Positions 26,746-35,093 of a stretch of DNA of 64,000 bases are shown here, piece by piece. Every line of letters begins with the position of its first letter. Position 1 is the first letter of the stretch. The notes below the pieces were generated by a model. That model was not told where the DNA came from. It searched no databases and saw only the letters and a program-made list of their open reading frames with translations. Source of the stretch: JACQZU01 sp041908165 (GTDB lineage: Bacteria > Acidobacteriota > Holophagae > Holophagales > Holophagaceae); NCBI GenBank assembly GCA_041908165.1, contig JAYRFV010000116.1, forward strand, positions 62,001 to 126,000. The letters are read 5' to 3'. Made by a program: the position numbers and the translations under genes.

Positions 26746-26790
26746 GGCCACCGAAGGCACAGAATATCCATTCTGTGCCTTCCCGTGGCC
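26746..26790. repeat. long perfect hairpin between the nuo and atp clusters
   Basis: GAAGGCACAGAAT (26753-26765) pairs perfectly with ATTCTGTGCCTTC (26770-26782) around a 4-base loop. After a small internal bulge the stem extends with GGCCAC (26746-26751) and GTGGCC (26785-26790). This gives about 19 base pairs in all. No T-run follows on either strand. It may separate the nuo and atp transcripts, or be a mobile palindrome (REP-like), or both. Confidence 0.65.
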
Positions 26791-26813
26791 TGGAGGGTTC
26801 AGCGGGGCTCGCT

Positions 26814-28283
26814 CTAGATGGCCGTGATCCGCGCCACCCAGGTCATCAGCCAGGGCCCGAAGGCGGTGCCGATGAGGGTCACGGCGCAGGCGGCGCCGAC
26901 GATGGCGGTGATGGCGCTGCCCAGGGGCGCGCGCTCGCCTTCAGGGGCCTCGCGGAAGTACATCTGGTTCACCACCATCAAGTAGTAGTAGGCGCTGATG
27001 GCGCTGGTGATGAGCGCGACGGTGGTGAGGAGCACATAGCCCTGCTCGATGGCCAGCTTGAACAGGAAGAACTTGCCGAAGAACCCCAGCAGCGGGGGGA
27101 TGCCGGCCAGGCTCAGCAGGAACACCATCATCGCGAAGGCCAGCACCGGTTGGCGGCGGCCCATGCCGGCGAAATCCTCGATCCGTTCGCCCTCGCCCCT
27201 GCCCTGCAGGTAGATCACCACCGCGAAGGCGCCCATGTTCATGAACAGGTAGATGAGCATGTACAGCCAGACCACCTGCGCTCCGGCCACCACGTCCAGG
27301 GACAGCACGCCCAGCAGCATGTAGCCGACGTGGGCGATGGAGCTGTAGGCCAGCAGGCGCTTCATGCTGGTCTGGCGGAGGGCGGCGACGTTGCCCCAGA
27401 TCATGCTGGCGCCGGCGATGAAGCTCAGGGCCGGCACCCACTGGTCGGCCACCCCGTGCAGGGCGGTGCCGAACACCCGCAGCAGCACCGCCAGCGCGGC
27501 CGCCTTGGGGGCGGTGGCCATGAAGGCCGTGATCGGCGTCGGCGCGCCTTCATAGGCGTCCGGCGACCACTGGTGGAAGGGCACCGCCGCCACCTTGAAG
27601 GCCAAGCCCACCAGCACCATCAGCACCCCGGAGAACACCAGCAGGTCCTGGTTGCGGGGCACCAGGGCGATGGACCGCCCCAGCTCGGCGAAGCCCGTGC
27701 TCTGGCCGCCGCCGGCGATGAACAGCAGGCTGATGCCGTAGAGCAGGATGCCGCTCGAGAAGGCCCCCAGCAGGAAGTACTTGGTGCCGGCCTCGATGCT
27801 GCGGTCCTGGGTGCGCAGGTAGGCGGCCAGGATGTAGATGCAGATCGCCATCAATTCAAGGCTGAAGTAGGCGCTGACGAAGTCGGTGGCGCCGGCCAGG
27901 AAGAACATCCCGGCGAGGGCGTACAGGATCAGGGCGTAGTACTCGACGGTCTGCTCCTTGAGGGCGTTGAGCAGGCCCTGGCTGAGGAACACCGTGGCGA
28001 CGGCGGACAGCAGGCTGATCCACTGGAAGCCCTTGGCGAAGGCGTCCACGGTGTACATCCCGGAGAAGCCCGACCCTTCAGGGGTGAAGTACAGCAGCAC
28101 GCCCGCCAGGACCAGGGTGGCCAAGGTGAGGGGCGCCCACTTCTGCTTCTCGCCGGGGGCGAACAGCAGGCGGTCCAGGGGCCACAGCATGAAGGTGGCC
28201 ACCAGGATGAGCAGGAGCTGGGGTCCGAGCAGACGCGAATCCCGCACCAGCGCGTCGAGGAGCCCCGAAGCGAAGGTGGACAT
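26814..28283 (-). CDS. nuoN: NADH-quinone oxidoreductase (complex I) subunit N
   Basis: A 489-residue antiporter-like membrane subunit with about 14 helices. The conserved Glu in the YFSLELMAICIYILAAY segment near 140 and the Lys in GLAFKVAAVPFHQWSPDAYEGAPTP (in part, near 245) mark NuoN and form part of the proton path. The start codon overlaps the nuoM stop by one base (ATGA). It is the last gene of the complex I operon; the next genes leftward are the atp cluster after a long hairpin. Confidence 0.97.
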   Translation of the reverse strand: MSTFASGLLDALVRDSRLLGPQLLLILVATFMLWPLDRLLFAPGEKQKWAPLTLATLVLAGVLLYFTPEGSGFSGMYTVDAFAKGFQWISLLSAVATVFLSQGLLNALKEQTVEYYALILYALAGMFFLAGATDFVSAYFSLELMAICIYILAAYLRTQDRSIEAGTKYFLLGAFSSGILLYGISLLFIAGGGQSTGFAELGRSIALVPRNQDLLVFSGVLMVLVGLAFKVAAVPFHQWSPDAYEGAPTPITAFMATAPKAAALAVLLRVFGTALHGVADQWVPALSFIAGASMIWGNVAALRQTSMKRLLAYSSIAHVGYMLLGVLSLDVVAGAQVVWLYMLIYLFMNMGAFAVVIYLQGRGEGERIEDFAGMGRRQPVLAFAMMVFLLSLAGIPPLLGFFGKFFLFKLAIEQGYVLLTTVALITSAISAYYYLMVVNQMYFREAPEGERAPLGSAITAIVGAACAVTLIGTAFGPWLMTWVARITAI

Positions 28284-29944
28284 CAGTGACCTCCTCCGCC
28301 GGGCGCAGGCGCGTGGCCGGGAACCGCCGCCGGGGCGGCGTGGTCGGCGGGGGCGGCATGGACGGCCGGAGCCTCCATGGCCCGCATGCCCTGCTGGCGG
28401 GCCAGGGCCTGGGTCTTCTCCAGCTGTTCACGGTCGAAGAAGGCGGGGTCCACCTGGCGGACCAGCTTGGCCACCGGCTCCTTGAGGATGTCCATGACCG
28501 GCTTCGGGTAGAGGCCGATCCAGAAGGCCGCCACCACCAGCGGCGCGAAGTAGGCGATCTCGCGGGCGTTGAGGTCCTTCATCCGGGCGCTGGCGGCATC
28601 CAGGGGCCCGAACATCACCCGCTGGAACAGCCACAGCATGTAGGCGGCGCCGAGAATGATGCCGCTGGTGGCAGCCACCGCCCACCAGGGACGGGCCTGG
28701 AAGGCGCCCTGCAGGATGGCGAACTCGCCGATGAACCCGTTGAGGCCCGGCAGGCCGATGCTGGACATGGTCATGATCATGAAGATCGTGGCGTAGACCG
28801 GCATCTGCTTCGACACGCCGCTGTAGTCGGCGATCATGCGCGTGTGGCGGCGTTCGTAGACGATGCCAACCAGGAGGAAGAGCGCGCTGGTGGAGATGCC
28901 GTGGTTGAGCATCTGGAAGATGCCGCCCATGATGCCGTTCGGATTGAGGGCGAAGATGCCCAGCATGCACAGGCCGAGGTGGCTGACGGAGCTGTAGGCC
29001 ACCAGCTTCTTGATGTCCTTCTGGATCATGGCGACCAGCGCGCCGTAGATGACGCCGATCAGGGTGAGGGCGAGGAACCAGGGCATGAGCACCTTGGTGG
29101 CGTCGGGCACGATCGGCAGGAGGAAGCGGACGAAGCCGTAGGTGCCCATCTTCAGCAGGATGCCGGCGAGGATCACGGAGCCGGCGGTGGGCGCCTGCAC
29201 GTGGGCGTCCGGCAGCCAGGTGTGGAACGGGAACATCGGCACCTTGATCGCGAAGCCGAGGAAGAAGGCCAGGCAGAGCAGGATCTGGAAGGTGGAGGTC
29301 TGCTTGGCGATCACCGGCGCCATGGCCTGGAATTCGGCGATGCCGAAGTTGTAGCTGCCGGTGGTCTTGTGCTGCAGGAAGTAGATCGCCAGGATGGCCA
29401 CCAGCATCAGCACCGAGCCGGCCAGGGTGTAGAGGAACAGCTTGATGGCGGCGTACAGCTTCTGCGGCCCGCCCCAGATGGCGATCAGGAAGTACATCGG
29501 CACCAGCATCAGCTCCCAGAACAGGTAGAACAGGAACATGTCCTGGCAGATGAACACGCCGAGCATGGTGAACTGCATCACCAGGATCCAGATGTAGTAC
29601 TCCTTGTGCCGCTCCTCGATGGCGGTGAAGCTGCACCACACGGCGATGAAGCCGATGAAGGTGGTCAACAGGAACAGCACCAGGCTGATGCCGTCCATGC
29701 CGATGTGGAAGTTCACCCCGATCGAGGGGATCCACGCCAGCTTGGTCACCCACTGCACGGCCGCGCTGGCGCGGTCGTACTGGAACCACAGCGGCACGCT
29801 GAGGGCGAAGTCGACCATGGTGATGAGCAGGGCGCCCAGCTCGAAGGTCCGGCGCTGTTCCTTCGGCACGAACAGCAGCAGGAGGGCGCCCAGCATGGGC
29901 AGGGCGGTGACCCAGAGCGGGAGGTTTTGGAACCAGGGGATCAT
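28283..29944 (-). CDS. nuoM: NADH-quinone oxidoreductase (complex I) subunit M
   Basis: A 553-residue antiporter-like subunit. Family marks are the FWELMLVPMYFLIAIWGG helix with its Glu near 140, the KVPMFPFHTWLPDAHVQAP segment with its Lys near 230, and GLPGLNGFIGEF near 405. The length exceeds the usual 490-510 because of a 50-residue C-terminal tail rich in Ala, Pro and His (from about residue 505), likely on the cytosolic side. That tail is unusual and echoes the His-rich loop in the neighbouring NuoL. Confidence 0.97.
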   Translation of the reverse strand: MIPWFQNLPLWVTALPMLGALLLLFVPKEQRRTFELGALLITMVDFALSVPLWFQYDRASAAVQWVTKLAWIPSIGVNFHIGMDGISLVLFLLTTFIGFIAVWCSFTAIEERHKEYYIWILVMQFTMLGVFICQDMFLFYLFWELMLVPMYFLIAIWGGPQKLYAAIKLFLYTLAGSVLMLVAILAIYFLQHKTTGSYNFGIAEFQAMAPVIAKQTSTFQILLCLAFFLGFAIKVPMFPFHTWLPDAHVQAPTAGSVILAGILLKMGTYGFVRFLLPIVPDATKVLMPWFLALTLIGVIYGALVAMIQKDIKKLVAYSSVSHLGLCMLGIFALNPNGIMGGIFQMLNHGISTSALFLLVGIVYERRHTRMIADYSGVSKQMPVYATIFMIMTMSSIGLPGLNGFIGEFAILQGAFQARPWWAVAATSGIILGAAYMLWLFQRVMFGPLDAASARMKDLNAREIAYFAPLVVAAFWIGLYPKPVMDILKEPVAKLVRQVDPAFFDREQLEKTQALARQQGMRAMEAPAVHAAPADHAAPAAVPGHAPAPGGGGH

Positions 29945-30020
29945 GGGAACTCCAGCGGTGCGATCAGTTCATCGAAAGTGGTGTGGGCGAGGAGAGCGGG
30001 TATCCCGCACGACGAGCGGG

Positions 30021-30072
30021 GGGGTGGGGGAACATCGCGAACGAAGTGAGCAGGCAGTTCCCCCACGGAGTA
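30021..30072. repeat. palindromic intergenic element after the nuoL stop codon
   Basis: GGGGGAAC (30026-30033) and GTTCCCCC (30057-30064) form an 8-bp stem in the nuoL-nuoM gap. On the minus strand the nuoL TGA is followed at once by T-ACTCCGTGGGGG, the same word that follows the atpB stop. A further GCGGGTATCCCGC palindrome lies at 29997-30009. Together with the copies at 5.3 and 25.2 kb this defines a small repeat family tied to gene ends. Confidence 0.55.
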
Positions 30073-32427
30073 TCAGGCCAGGAAGCGCCAGAACGCGAAG
30101 ACGAGGAATCCGACGAACATCAGGAACGCGTAGTTCTGCACCCGGCCGCTCTGCAGGACCTTCAGCCCGGCGGAGAGCCACTGGGTGGCGTCGGCCACCA
30201 GGTTGACGGCGCCATCGACGATCCGGGCGTCCACCCAGAACGAGGCGTGGGCGAGCAGCACGGTGGTGCGCGCCGCGCCGTTCACCATGCCGTCCACCAC
30301 CCAGGTGTCGAAGGCCCACAACTGGGCGCCCAGCTGCTTGCAGGGGCCGATGAAGGCCCACTCGTAGAACTCGTCCACGTAGTACTTGGCGTTGACCCAC
30401 TCGAACACCCTGGGGAAGCGGGCGACGAAGGCGCGCGCCTTGCCCCAGCTTGGATCGGCGCCGTAGATCCACCAGGCCAGCAGCATCGCGCCGGGGGCCC
30501 AGACGAAGGTGGCCCAGGCCATCAGCCCGTACTCGATGGCCGGCGGCACATGGGCGGCGCCATGGTGGACCGGGGCGACCTGGTAGAGCAATGGGGCGAT
30601 CCAGTGTCCGAAGAGGTCCTCGGGGACGATCGCGGCAACCCGATGCAGGCTGCCTGGATAATTCAGGAAGCCGCCCACCACCGCCAGGATGGCCAGGATG
30701 AAGACCGGCACCCACATGTTCCAGGGGACTTCCTGCGGACCGTGGTGGCCGCCATGCCCATGGCCCGCATCATGCCCGTGCCCCGCATCATGCCCGTGCC
30801 CGGCGGCGTGTCCGTGATCGGCGGCGTGGCCATGGTCAGCGTGGCCGTCGCCGTGGTCGTCGGGGGCGTGGTGGGCCTCCGACGGGACCGCATGGCCGTA
30901 GGGGTCGTCGCCGGCGCCGCGGTAGGTGCCGAAAAAGGTCATGACCATCAACCGGGTCATGTAGAAGGCGGTGCAGAAGGCGCCCAGCATGCCGAGGATC
31001 CAGGCGACCAGGTTCAGGGTCGGCCCGTTGTAGTGGCCGTGGGCGTACCAGCCCTCGAACACCTTCCAGAGGATCTCGTCCTTGGAGAAGAAGCCGCTGA
31101 AGGGGGCGATCCCGGCGATGGCGATGGTCGCCAGCAGCATCGACAGGAAGGTCCAGGGCAGGTGCTTGCGCAGCCCGCCCATGTTGCGCATGTCCTGCTC
31201 GTGGTGGCAGGCCATGATCACCGAGCCGGAGCCGAGGAACAGCGTGGCCTTGAAGAAGGCGTGGGTGAAGACGTGGAACATGCCGGCGGTGAAGGCGCCC
31301 GCGCCCAGGCCCATGAACATGAAGCCCAGCTGGGAGACCGTCGAGTAGGCCAGCACCTTCTTGATGTCGTACTGGGCCAGGCCCATGGTGGCGGCGACGA
31401 AGGCGGTGAGCGCGCCGAAGGCCAGCACCACCGCCAGGGCCACCGGCGCCTGCACGTAGATGAAGTTCATCCGGGTGATCATGTACAGGCCCGAGGTCAC
31501 CATCGTGGCGGCGTGGATCAGGGCGCTCACCGGGGTCGGGCCGGCCATGGCGTCCGGCAGCCAGACGTACAGGGGGATCTGCGCCGACTTGCCCATGGCG
31601 CCCACGAACAGGCAGCAGCCGATCAGGTTGAACCACCAGGTCGGCGTGTGGGTGTGGCCGAACAGGGTGATGGCCGGCTGGCTGGAGACGCCGCGGACCA
31701 TGCCCATCAGGGTGTCGTAGTCCACCGTCCCGAAGATCATGAAGATCAGGAAGATCCCGATCATGAAGCCGAAGTCGCCGATGCGGTTGGTGACGAAAGC
31801 CTTCTTCCCCGCGACCGCCGCGTACTCCTTGTCGAAGTAGAAGCCGATCAGCAGGTAGGAGCACAGGCCCACGCCCTCCCAGCCGAGGAACATCATCATC
31901 ATGTTCGCGCCCAGCACCAGGTTCAACATCGAGAACACGAACAGGTTCAGGTAGGCCATGAAGCGGTAGTAGCGGCCGTCGTTGCGCTCCTCGGCCATGT
32001 AGCCGGTGCTGAACAGGTGGATCAGGAAGCCCGCCCCGGTCACCAGCAGGGCCATGCAGGCGCTGAGCGGGTCGAAACGGTAGGCCCACTCCATGACGTT
32101 GCTGGTGATGCCGCCGTGGACGCTGGCGCCGCCCAGCTGGAACCAGGACCAGAGGGACTGGGTGAAGGCCCGGCTGGAAGGTTCCAGGGCCAGCAGCTTC
32201 ACGAAGGCGATCACGGAGAGGATGAAGGAGACGCCGACGCTGCCCAGGGCGAAGACGTCAACGAAGGGCGGCCGCTGGGGCTCGGCCCCGCGCTTGCGGG
32301 CGACCAGCCCGACGGCGCCGTTGATGAGGGCACCGAAGAGCGGCAGGAAGACGATCAGCCAGAGCCAGGAGGGCGCGCTGGCGGTATGGGCGAGGGTGGC
32401 CGCTGTCGTGGCGTGTTCTGGAGTCAT
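30073..32427 (-). CDS. nuoL: NADH-quinone oxidoreductase (complex I) subunit L with a His-rich insertion
   Basis: A 784-residue antiporter-like subunit, well above the usual 610-650. The core shows GVGLCSYLLIGFYFD (with Glu earlier in LGWEG), GKSAQIPLYVWLPDAMAGPTPVSALIHAATMV (given in part), and the long lateral helix region at the C terminus. The extra length includes a loop at about residues 508-560 with 17 histidines in roughly 50 residues (repeats of GHGHDA and DHGHAA). This loop could bind Zn or Ni, or may be neutral low complexity. The stop is followed by a palindromic repeat. nuoK ends four bases upstream. Confidence 0.97.
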   Translation of the reverse strand: MTPEHATTAATLAHTASAPSWLWLIVFLPLFGALINGAVGLVARKRGAEPQRPPFVDVFALGSVGVSFILSVIAFVKLLALEPSSRAFTQSLWSWFQLGGASVHGGITSNVMEWAYRFDPLSACMALLVTGAGFLIHLFSTGYMAEERNDGRYYRFMAYLNLFVFSMLNLVLGANMMMMFLGWEGVGLCSYLLIGFYFDKEYAAVAGKKAFVTNRIGDFGFMIGIFLIFMIFGTVDYDTLMGMVRGVSSQPAITLFGHTHTPTWWFNLIGCCLFVGAMGKSAQIPLYVWLPDAMAGPTPVSALIHAATMVTSGLYMITRMNFIYVQAPVALAVVLAFGALTAFVAATMGLAQYDIKKVLAYSTVSQLGFMFMGLGAGAFTAGMFHVFTHAFFKATLFLGSGSVIMACHHEQDMRNMGGLRKHLPWTFLSMLLATIAIAGIAPFSGFFSKDEILWKVFEGWYAHGHYNGPTLNLVAWILGMLGAFCTAFYMTRLMVMTFFGTYRGAGDDPYGHAVPSEAHHAPDDHGDGHADHGHAADHGHAAGHGHDAGHGHDAGHGHGGHHGPQEVPWNMWVPVFILAILAVVGGFLNYPGSLHRVAAIVPEDLFGHWIAPLLYQVAPVHHGAAHVPPAIEYGLMAWATFVWAPGAMLLAWWIYGADPSWGKARAFVARFPRVFEWVNAKYYVDEFYEWAFIGPCKQLGAQLWAFDTWVVDGMVNGAARTTVLLAHASFWVDARIVDGAVNLVADATQWLSAGLKVLQSGRVQNYAFLMFVGFLVFAFWRFLA
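30764..30799. repeat. 18-bp perfect tandem duplication inside nuoL
   Basis: The 18-base unit CCCGCATCATGCCCGTGC occurs twice without a gap (30764-30781 and 30782-30799). It encodes two GHDAGH-type hexapeptide repeats in the His-rich loop of NuoL, and partial copies flank it. This suggests that the loop grew by slippage of in-frame units. Confidence 0.85.
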
Positions 32428-32431
32428 GGAA

Positions 32432-32734
32432 TCAGCCCTTCAGCAGGTCGATCTGGTCCACCGAGACCGTGTCCCGGCGACGGTAGAGGGCCACCACGAG
32501 GGCGAGGCCGACGGCCACTTCCGCGGCGGCGAACCCCATCACCAGCAGGGCGAAGGCCTGCCCCTGGACCGTGCCCGAATGGCGGGCGGCGGCGATGAGG
32601 TTCAGGTTGGCGGCGTTGAGCATCAGCTCGACGCACATCAGGATCACCAGGGCGTTGCGGCGGACCAGCACGCCCGCCACCCCGATCAGGAACAGCGCCA
32701 CGGAGATGAAGAGGACCGCGTTCATGGAGACCAT
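32432..32734 (-). CDS. nuoK: NADH-quinone oxidoreductase (complex I) subunit K
   Basis: A 100-residue protein with three membrane helices. The two buried glutamates of the family are visible: one in ILMCVELMLNAANLN near residue 36 and one in GFAAAEVAVGLALV near residue 72. It starts one base after the nuoJ stop codon and is followed four bases later by nuoL, so the three genes are tightly coupled. Confidence 0.97.
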   Translation of the reverse strand: MVSMNAVLFISVALFLIGVAGVLVRRNALVILMCVELMLNAANLNLIAAARHSGTVQGQAFALLVMGFAAAEVAVGLALVVALYRRRDTVSVDQIDLLKG

Positions 32735-32735
32735 G

Positions 32736-33290
32736 TCAGGCCCTTTCCGCTTTGGCGACGGTCACGGCGGCGACCAGGGCCACCAGCAGGATCACCGACA
32801 GGATCTCGAAGGGAAGCAGGTAGTCGGCGAACAGGCCCCGGCTCACCGCCTGGGCGTTCTGCTTCGCCACCTCCAGCCCGGTGGCGAGCTCCGGGCGCAG
32901 CACCAGGGCCTCCTTCGAGGCCGGGGCGAAGATCAGGGCGCGGAACACCCAGAGGAAGGCCCCCGCCGCGGCCAGCACCGAGGCCACCGCCCACGGCGTC
33001 TGCACCTGGAAGATGGAGCCCTTCTCCTTGTACTTGGTCAGCTCGACCAGCATGACCACGAACAGGAACAGCACCACGATGCCGCCGGCGTAGACCAGGA
33101 TCTGGGCCACCCCGAGAAACTCGGCCTGCAGGCTGAGGTAGCAGCCGGCCACGCTGAGCATGGCGAACAGGAAGGCGAGGACGCTGTGCACGGCGCTCTT
33201 GGAGAACACCATGGCGGCGGCCCCGCCCACGGCCATGAGGCCGAAGATGATGAAGAAGTTCCTGCCGATGAACGCCAGTGCGTTTTCCAT
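32736..33290 (-). CDS. nuoJ: NADH-quinone oxidoreductase (complex I) subunit J
   Basis: A 184-residue protein with five predicted helices. It carries the typical segment GVAQILVYAGGIVVLFLFVVMLV near residues 58-80, including the pi-bulge helix and its conserved Tyr. The C-terminal helix lies at about 160-178. The gene sits in the standard nuoI-J-K order. Confidence 0.96.
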   Translation of the reverse strand: MENALAFIGRNFFIIFGLMAVGGAAAMVFSKSAVHSVLAFLFAMLSVAGCYLSLQAEFLGVAQILVYAGGIVVLFLFVVMLVELTKYKEKGSIFQVQTPWAVASVLAAAGAFLWVFRALIFAPASKEALVLRPELATGLEVAKQNAQAVSRGLFADYLLPFEILSVILLVALVAAVTVAKAERA

Positions 33291-33301
33291 GGTCCCCCGC
33301 C

Positions 33302-33808
33302 CTACTCGTCCTCAGCCACGGAGTACCTGGACACCGGGCTGGGCTCGAACATGTTCTGGAACCGGCCTTCCATCCCGAGGGAGAAGTCCTCGCGGTTGTA
33401 GGTGGCCAGCTCGAACTGGTGGTTGAGGATGATCGAGTCGAAGCCGCAGCTCTCCACGCAGAACTCGCAGAAGATGCAGCGCTCCATCTCGAAGTCGTAG
33501 CGGACCGGATAGGGAAGCTTGCGCCCCTCCTTCTTGGCCTTCTCGATGGTGATGACCTGGGTCGGGCAGATCTTCTCGCAGGCCAGGCAGCAGATGCACT
33601 TGATCTCGCCCTGCTCGTCCTTGAGCAGGGTGAGCCGGCCGCGGAAGCGGGGCTGCAGCTTGACCGGCACCTCGGGGTACTCGGACACCACGTGGGTGCG
33701 GACCTTGGCGCGGTTGGCCTCGCGCAGGACCTTGCCGAAGTACTTGCCGGTGAGCTTGAGGCCCCCGTAGACGTCCAGGGGGATCAGGGTGCGGAGGAAG
33801 GATGCCAT
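33302..33808 (-). CDS. nuoI: NADH-quinone oxidoreductase (complex I) subunit I
   Basis: The 8Fe ferredoxin-like subunit that passes electrons to NuoB. The 168-residue protein has two [4Fe-4S] motifs: Cys71/74/77/81 (CICCLACEKICP) and Cys111/114/117/121 (CIFCEFCVESCGF). In the second motif Gly replaces the usual Pro after the last cysteine, a change seen in some lineages. The membrane-facing N-terminal helix is present. It is encoded ten bases downstream of nuoH. Confidence 0.97.
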   Translation of the reverse strand: MASFLRTLIPLDVYGGLKLTGKYFGKVLREANRAKVRTHVVSEYPEVPVKLQPRFRGRLTLLKDEQGEIKCICCLACEKICPTQVITIEKAKKEGRKLPYPVRYDFEMERCIFCEFCVESCGFDSIILNHQFELATYNREDFSLGMEGRFQNMFEPSPVSRYSVAEDE

Positions 33809-33818
33809 GGTCGGTTCC

Positions 33819-34994
33819 TCAGGCGATGTAGCGGATGAGGGCGGCCAGCGCCAGGTTCGAGAGGGAGACCGGGATCAGCCACTTCCAGCCCACGTGCATG
33901 AGCTGGTCGTAGCGGTAGCGGGGGATGGTGCCGCGGACCCAGATGAAGGTGAACAGGATCGCCGCCATCTTGCCGATCAGCCAGAGGGCGTTGGGCCGGG
34001 CCAGCAGGCCCCAGCTCTCGGGAACGTAGCGCTGCAGCCCGAAGGGCAGCAGGTAGTGGCCGCCCAGGAAGAAGGCCGCGGCCACCGCGGCGACGATCAT
34101 CATGTTGGCGTATTCGGCCATGTAGAAAAGGCCGAACTTCATGCCGGTGTACTCGGTGTGGAAGCCGGCGACCAGTTCGGTCTCCGCCTCCGGGAGATCG
34201 AAGGGCACGCGGTTGGTCTCGGCGAAGCCGCAGGTGAGGTAGATGAAGAAGCCGAGGAACACCGGAAGCGCGGCAACCAGGGGCATCTGGCTGAGGTTGC
34301 CGGCGGGGTCCTTGAGCGGCATCCCGGCCAGATAGGTGGAAAGGTCGTTGAAGTTGAGCGTGCCGGCCAACACCACCGGCGCCAGCAGGCTGAAGGTGAG
34401 GGGAACCTCGTAGCTGACGATCTGGGCGGCGCTGCGCAGCCCGCCGAGGAGCGGGTACTTGGAGTTGGAGGCCCAGCCGCCGAGCACGATCCCGTAGACG
34501 CCCACGCTGGCGACGCCGAGCAGGAACAGGATGCCCACGTTGATGTCGGAAATGACCCCGGCGAAGGGCAGCCCGCCGACGATCGGCGTGGCCTGGGGCC
34601 AGGTCCAGAGCGGCACCGGCGAGAAGCTCACCACCGCCAGCACCGTGAAGGCGGCGATCACCGTGATGGCGGGGGCGAAGTGGTAGACCCACCAGTCCGC
34701 CTTCTTCGGGACGATGTCCTCCTTGGTGAACAGCTTGATGCCGTCGGCGATGAAGCTGGGGAACCCGCGCAGGATGGAGATCACGGGCAGCTTGCCCATC
34801 CACCACATGAACCGGTTGAGGCCGCCGGTGACGCCGTGCAGGCCGCCGGCGATGCGGGTGTAGCCGAGCCGCTGCTGCAGGTAGCCGAGCACCTTGCGCT
34901 CGGCGAACACGCACAGGGCGACGCCGGTGAAGATGAAGACCATCAGCAGGACGATCTGCAGGATGGCCGTGACAAGGTACTGGGTGATGGTCAT
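33819..34994 (-). CDS. nuoH: NADH-quinone oxidoreductase (complex I) subunit H
   Basis: The quinone-site membrane subunit, 391 residues, about 50 longer than E. coli NuoH because of longer loops. Diagnostic segments are the AERKVLGYLQQRLG element near residue 30, GGWASNSKYPLLGGLRSAAQIVSYEVP near 175 (in part) with its conserved Glu, and FAETNRVPFDLPEAETELVAGFHTEY (in part) near 260. Its ribosome-binding site lies in the loop of a perfect hairpin just before the ATG, which is unusual (see that entry). nuoD ends 99 bases upstream. Confidence 0.97.
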   Translation of the reverse strand: MTITQYLVTAILQIVLLMVFIFTGVALCVFAERKVLGYLQQRLGYTRIAGGLHGVTGGLNRFMWWMGKLPVISILRGFPSFIADGIKLFTKEDIVPKKADWWVYHFAPAITVIAAFTVLAVVSFSPVPLWTWPQATPIVGGLPFAGVISDINVGILFLLGVASVGVYGIVLGGWASNSKYPLLGGLRSAAQIVSYEVPLTFSLLAPVVLAGTLNFNDLSTYLAGMPLKDPAGNLSQMPLVAALPVFLGFFIYLTCGFAETNRVPFDLPEAETELVAGFHTEYTGMKFGLFYMAEYANMMIVAAVAAAFFLGGHYLLPFGLQRYVPESWGLLARPNALWLIGKMAAILFTFIWVRGTIPRYRYDQLMHVGWKWLIPVSLSNLALAALIRYIA

Positions 34995-35015
34995 GGCCGC
35001 ACCTCCTGTGCGGCC
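34995..35015 (-). promoter_or_regulatory. hairpin presenting the nuoH ribosome-binding site
   Basis: On the minus strand GGCCGCAC and GTGCGGCC form a perfect 8-bp stem directly against the nuoH ATG. The 5-base loop is AGGAG, the Shine-Dalgarno itself, which continues one base into the stem as AGGAGG. The distance from AGGAGG to ATG is seven bases. In the mRNA the site would be displayed in a loop while the start codon abuts the stem. This could set the level of NuoH relative to NuoD or respond to a binding protein. Confidence 0.6.
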
Positions 35016-35093
35016 ACCCTGCGGGCCGCGCTGCGCGCGGTGGCACTTCGCTCCTGCTTCATGCTCATGGTCGGCGTCAGCATCATTAATTCC

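Noticed and set aside
26775..28289. Long plus-strand open frame opposite nuoN (504 codons)
   Set aside because: It is antisense to a clear NuoN gene and its product is low-complexity, rich in His, Gly, Glu and Gln. This is the usual shadow of a GC-rich membrane-protein gene. The same applies to the frames opposite nuoM, nuoL, nuoH-nuoD and the GspE-type gene.
30764..30799. Tandem 18-bp units that might suggest a CRISPR array or minisatellite
   Set aside because: Only two perfect units with no spacers, and they lie in frame inside nuoL, coding for a His-rich loop.
29983..32598. 871-codon plus-strand open frame opposite nuoL
   Set aside because: Same reasoning: no RBS, no recognisable motif, and composition follows from the reverse of the coding strand. 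The His-rich insertion of NuoL only looks like a different repeat when read this way.
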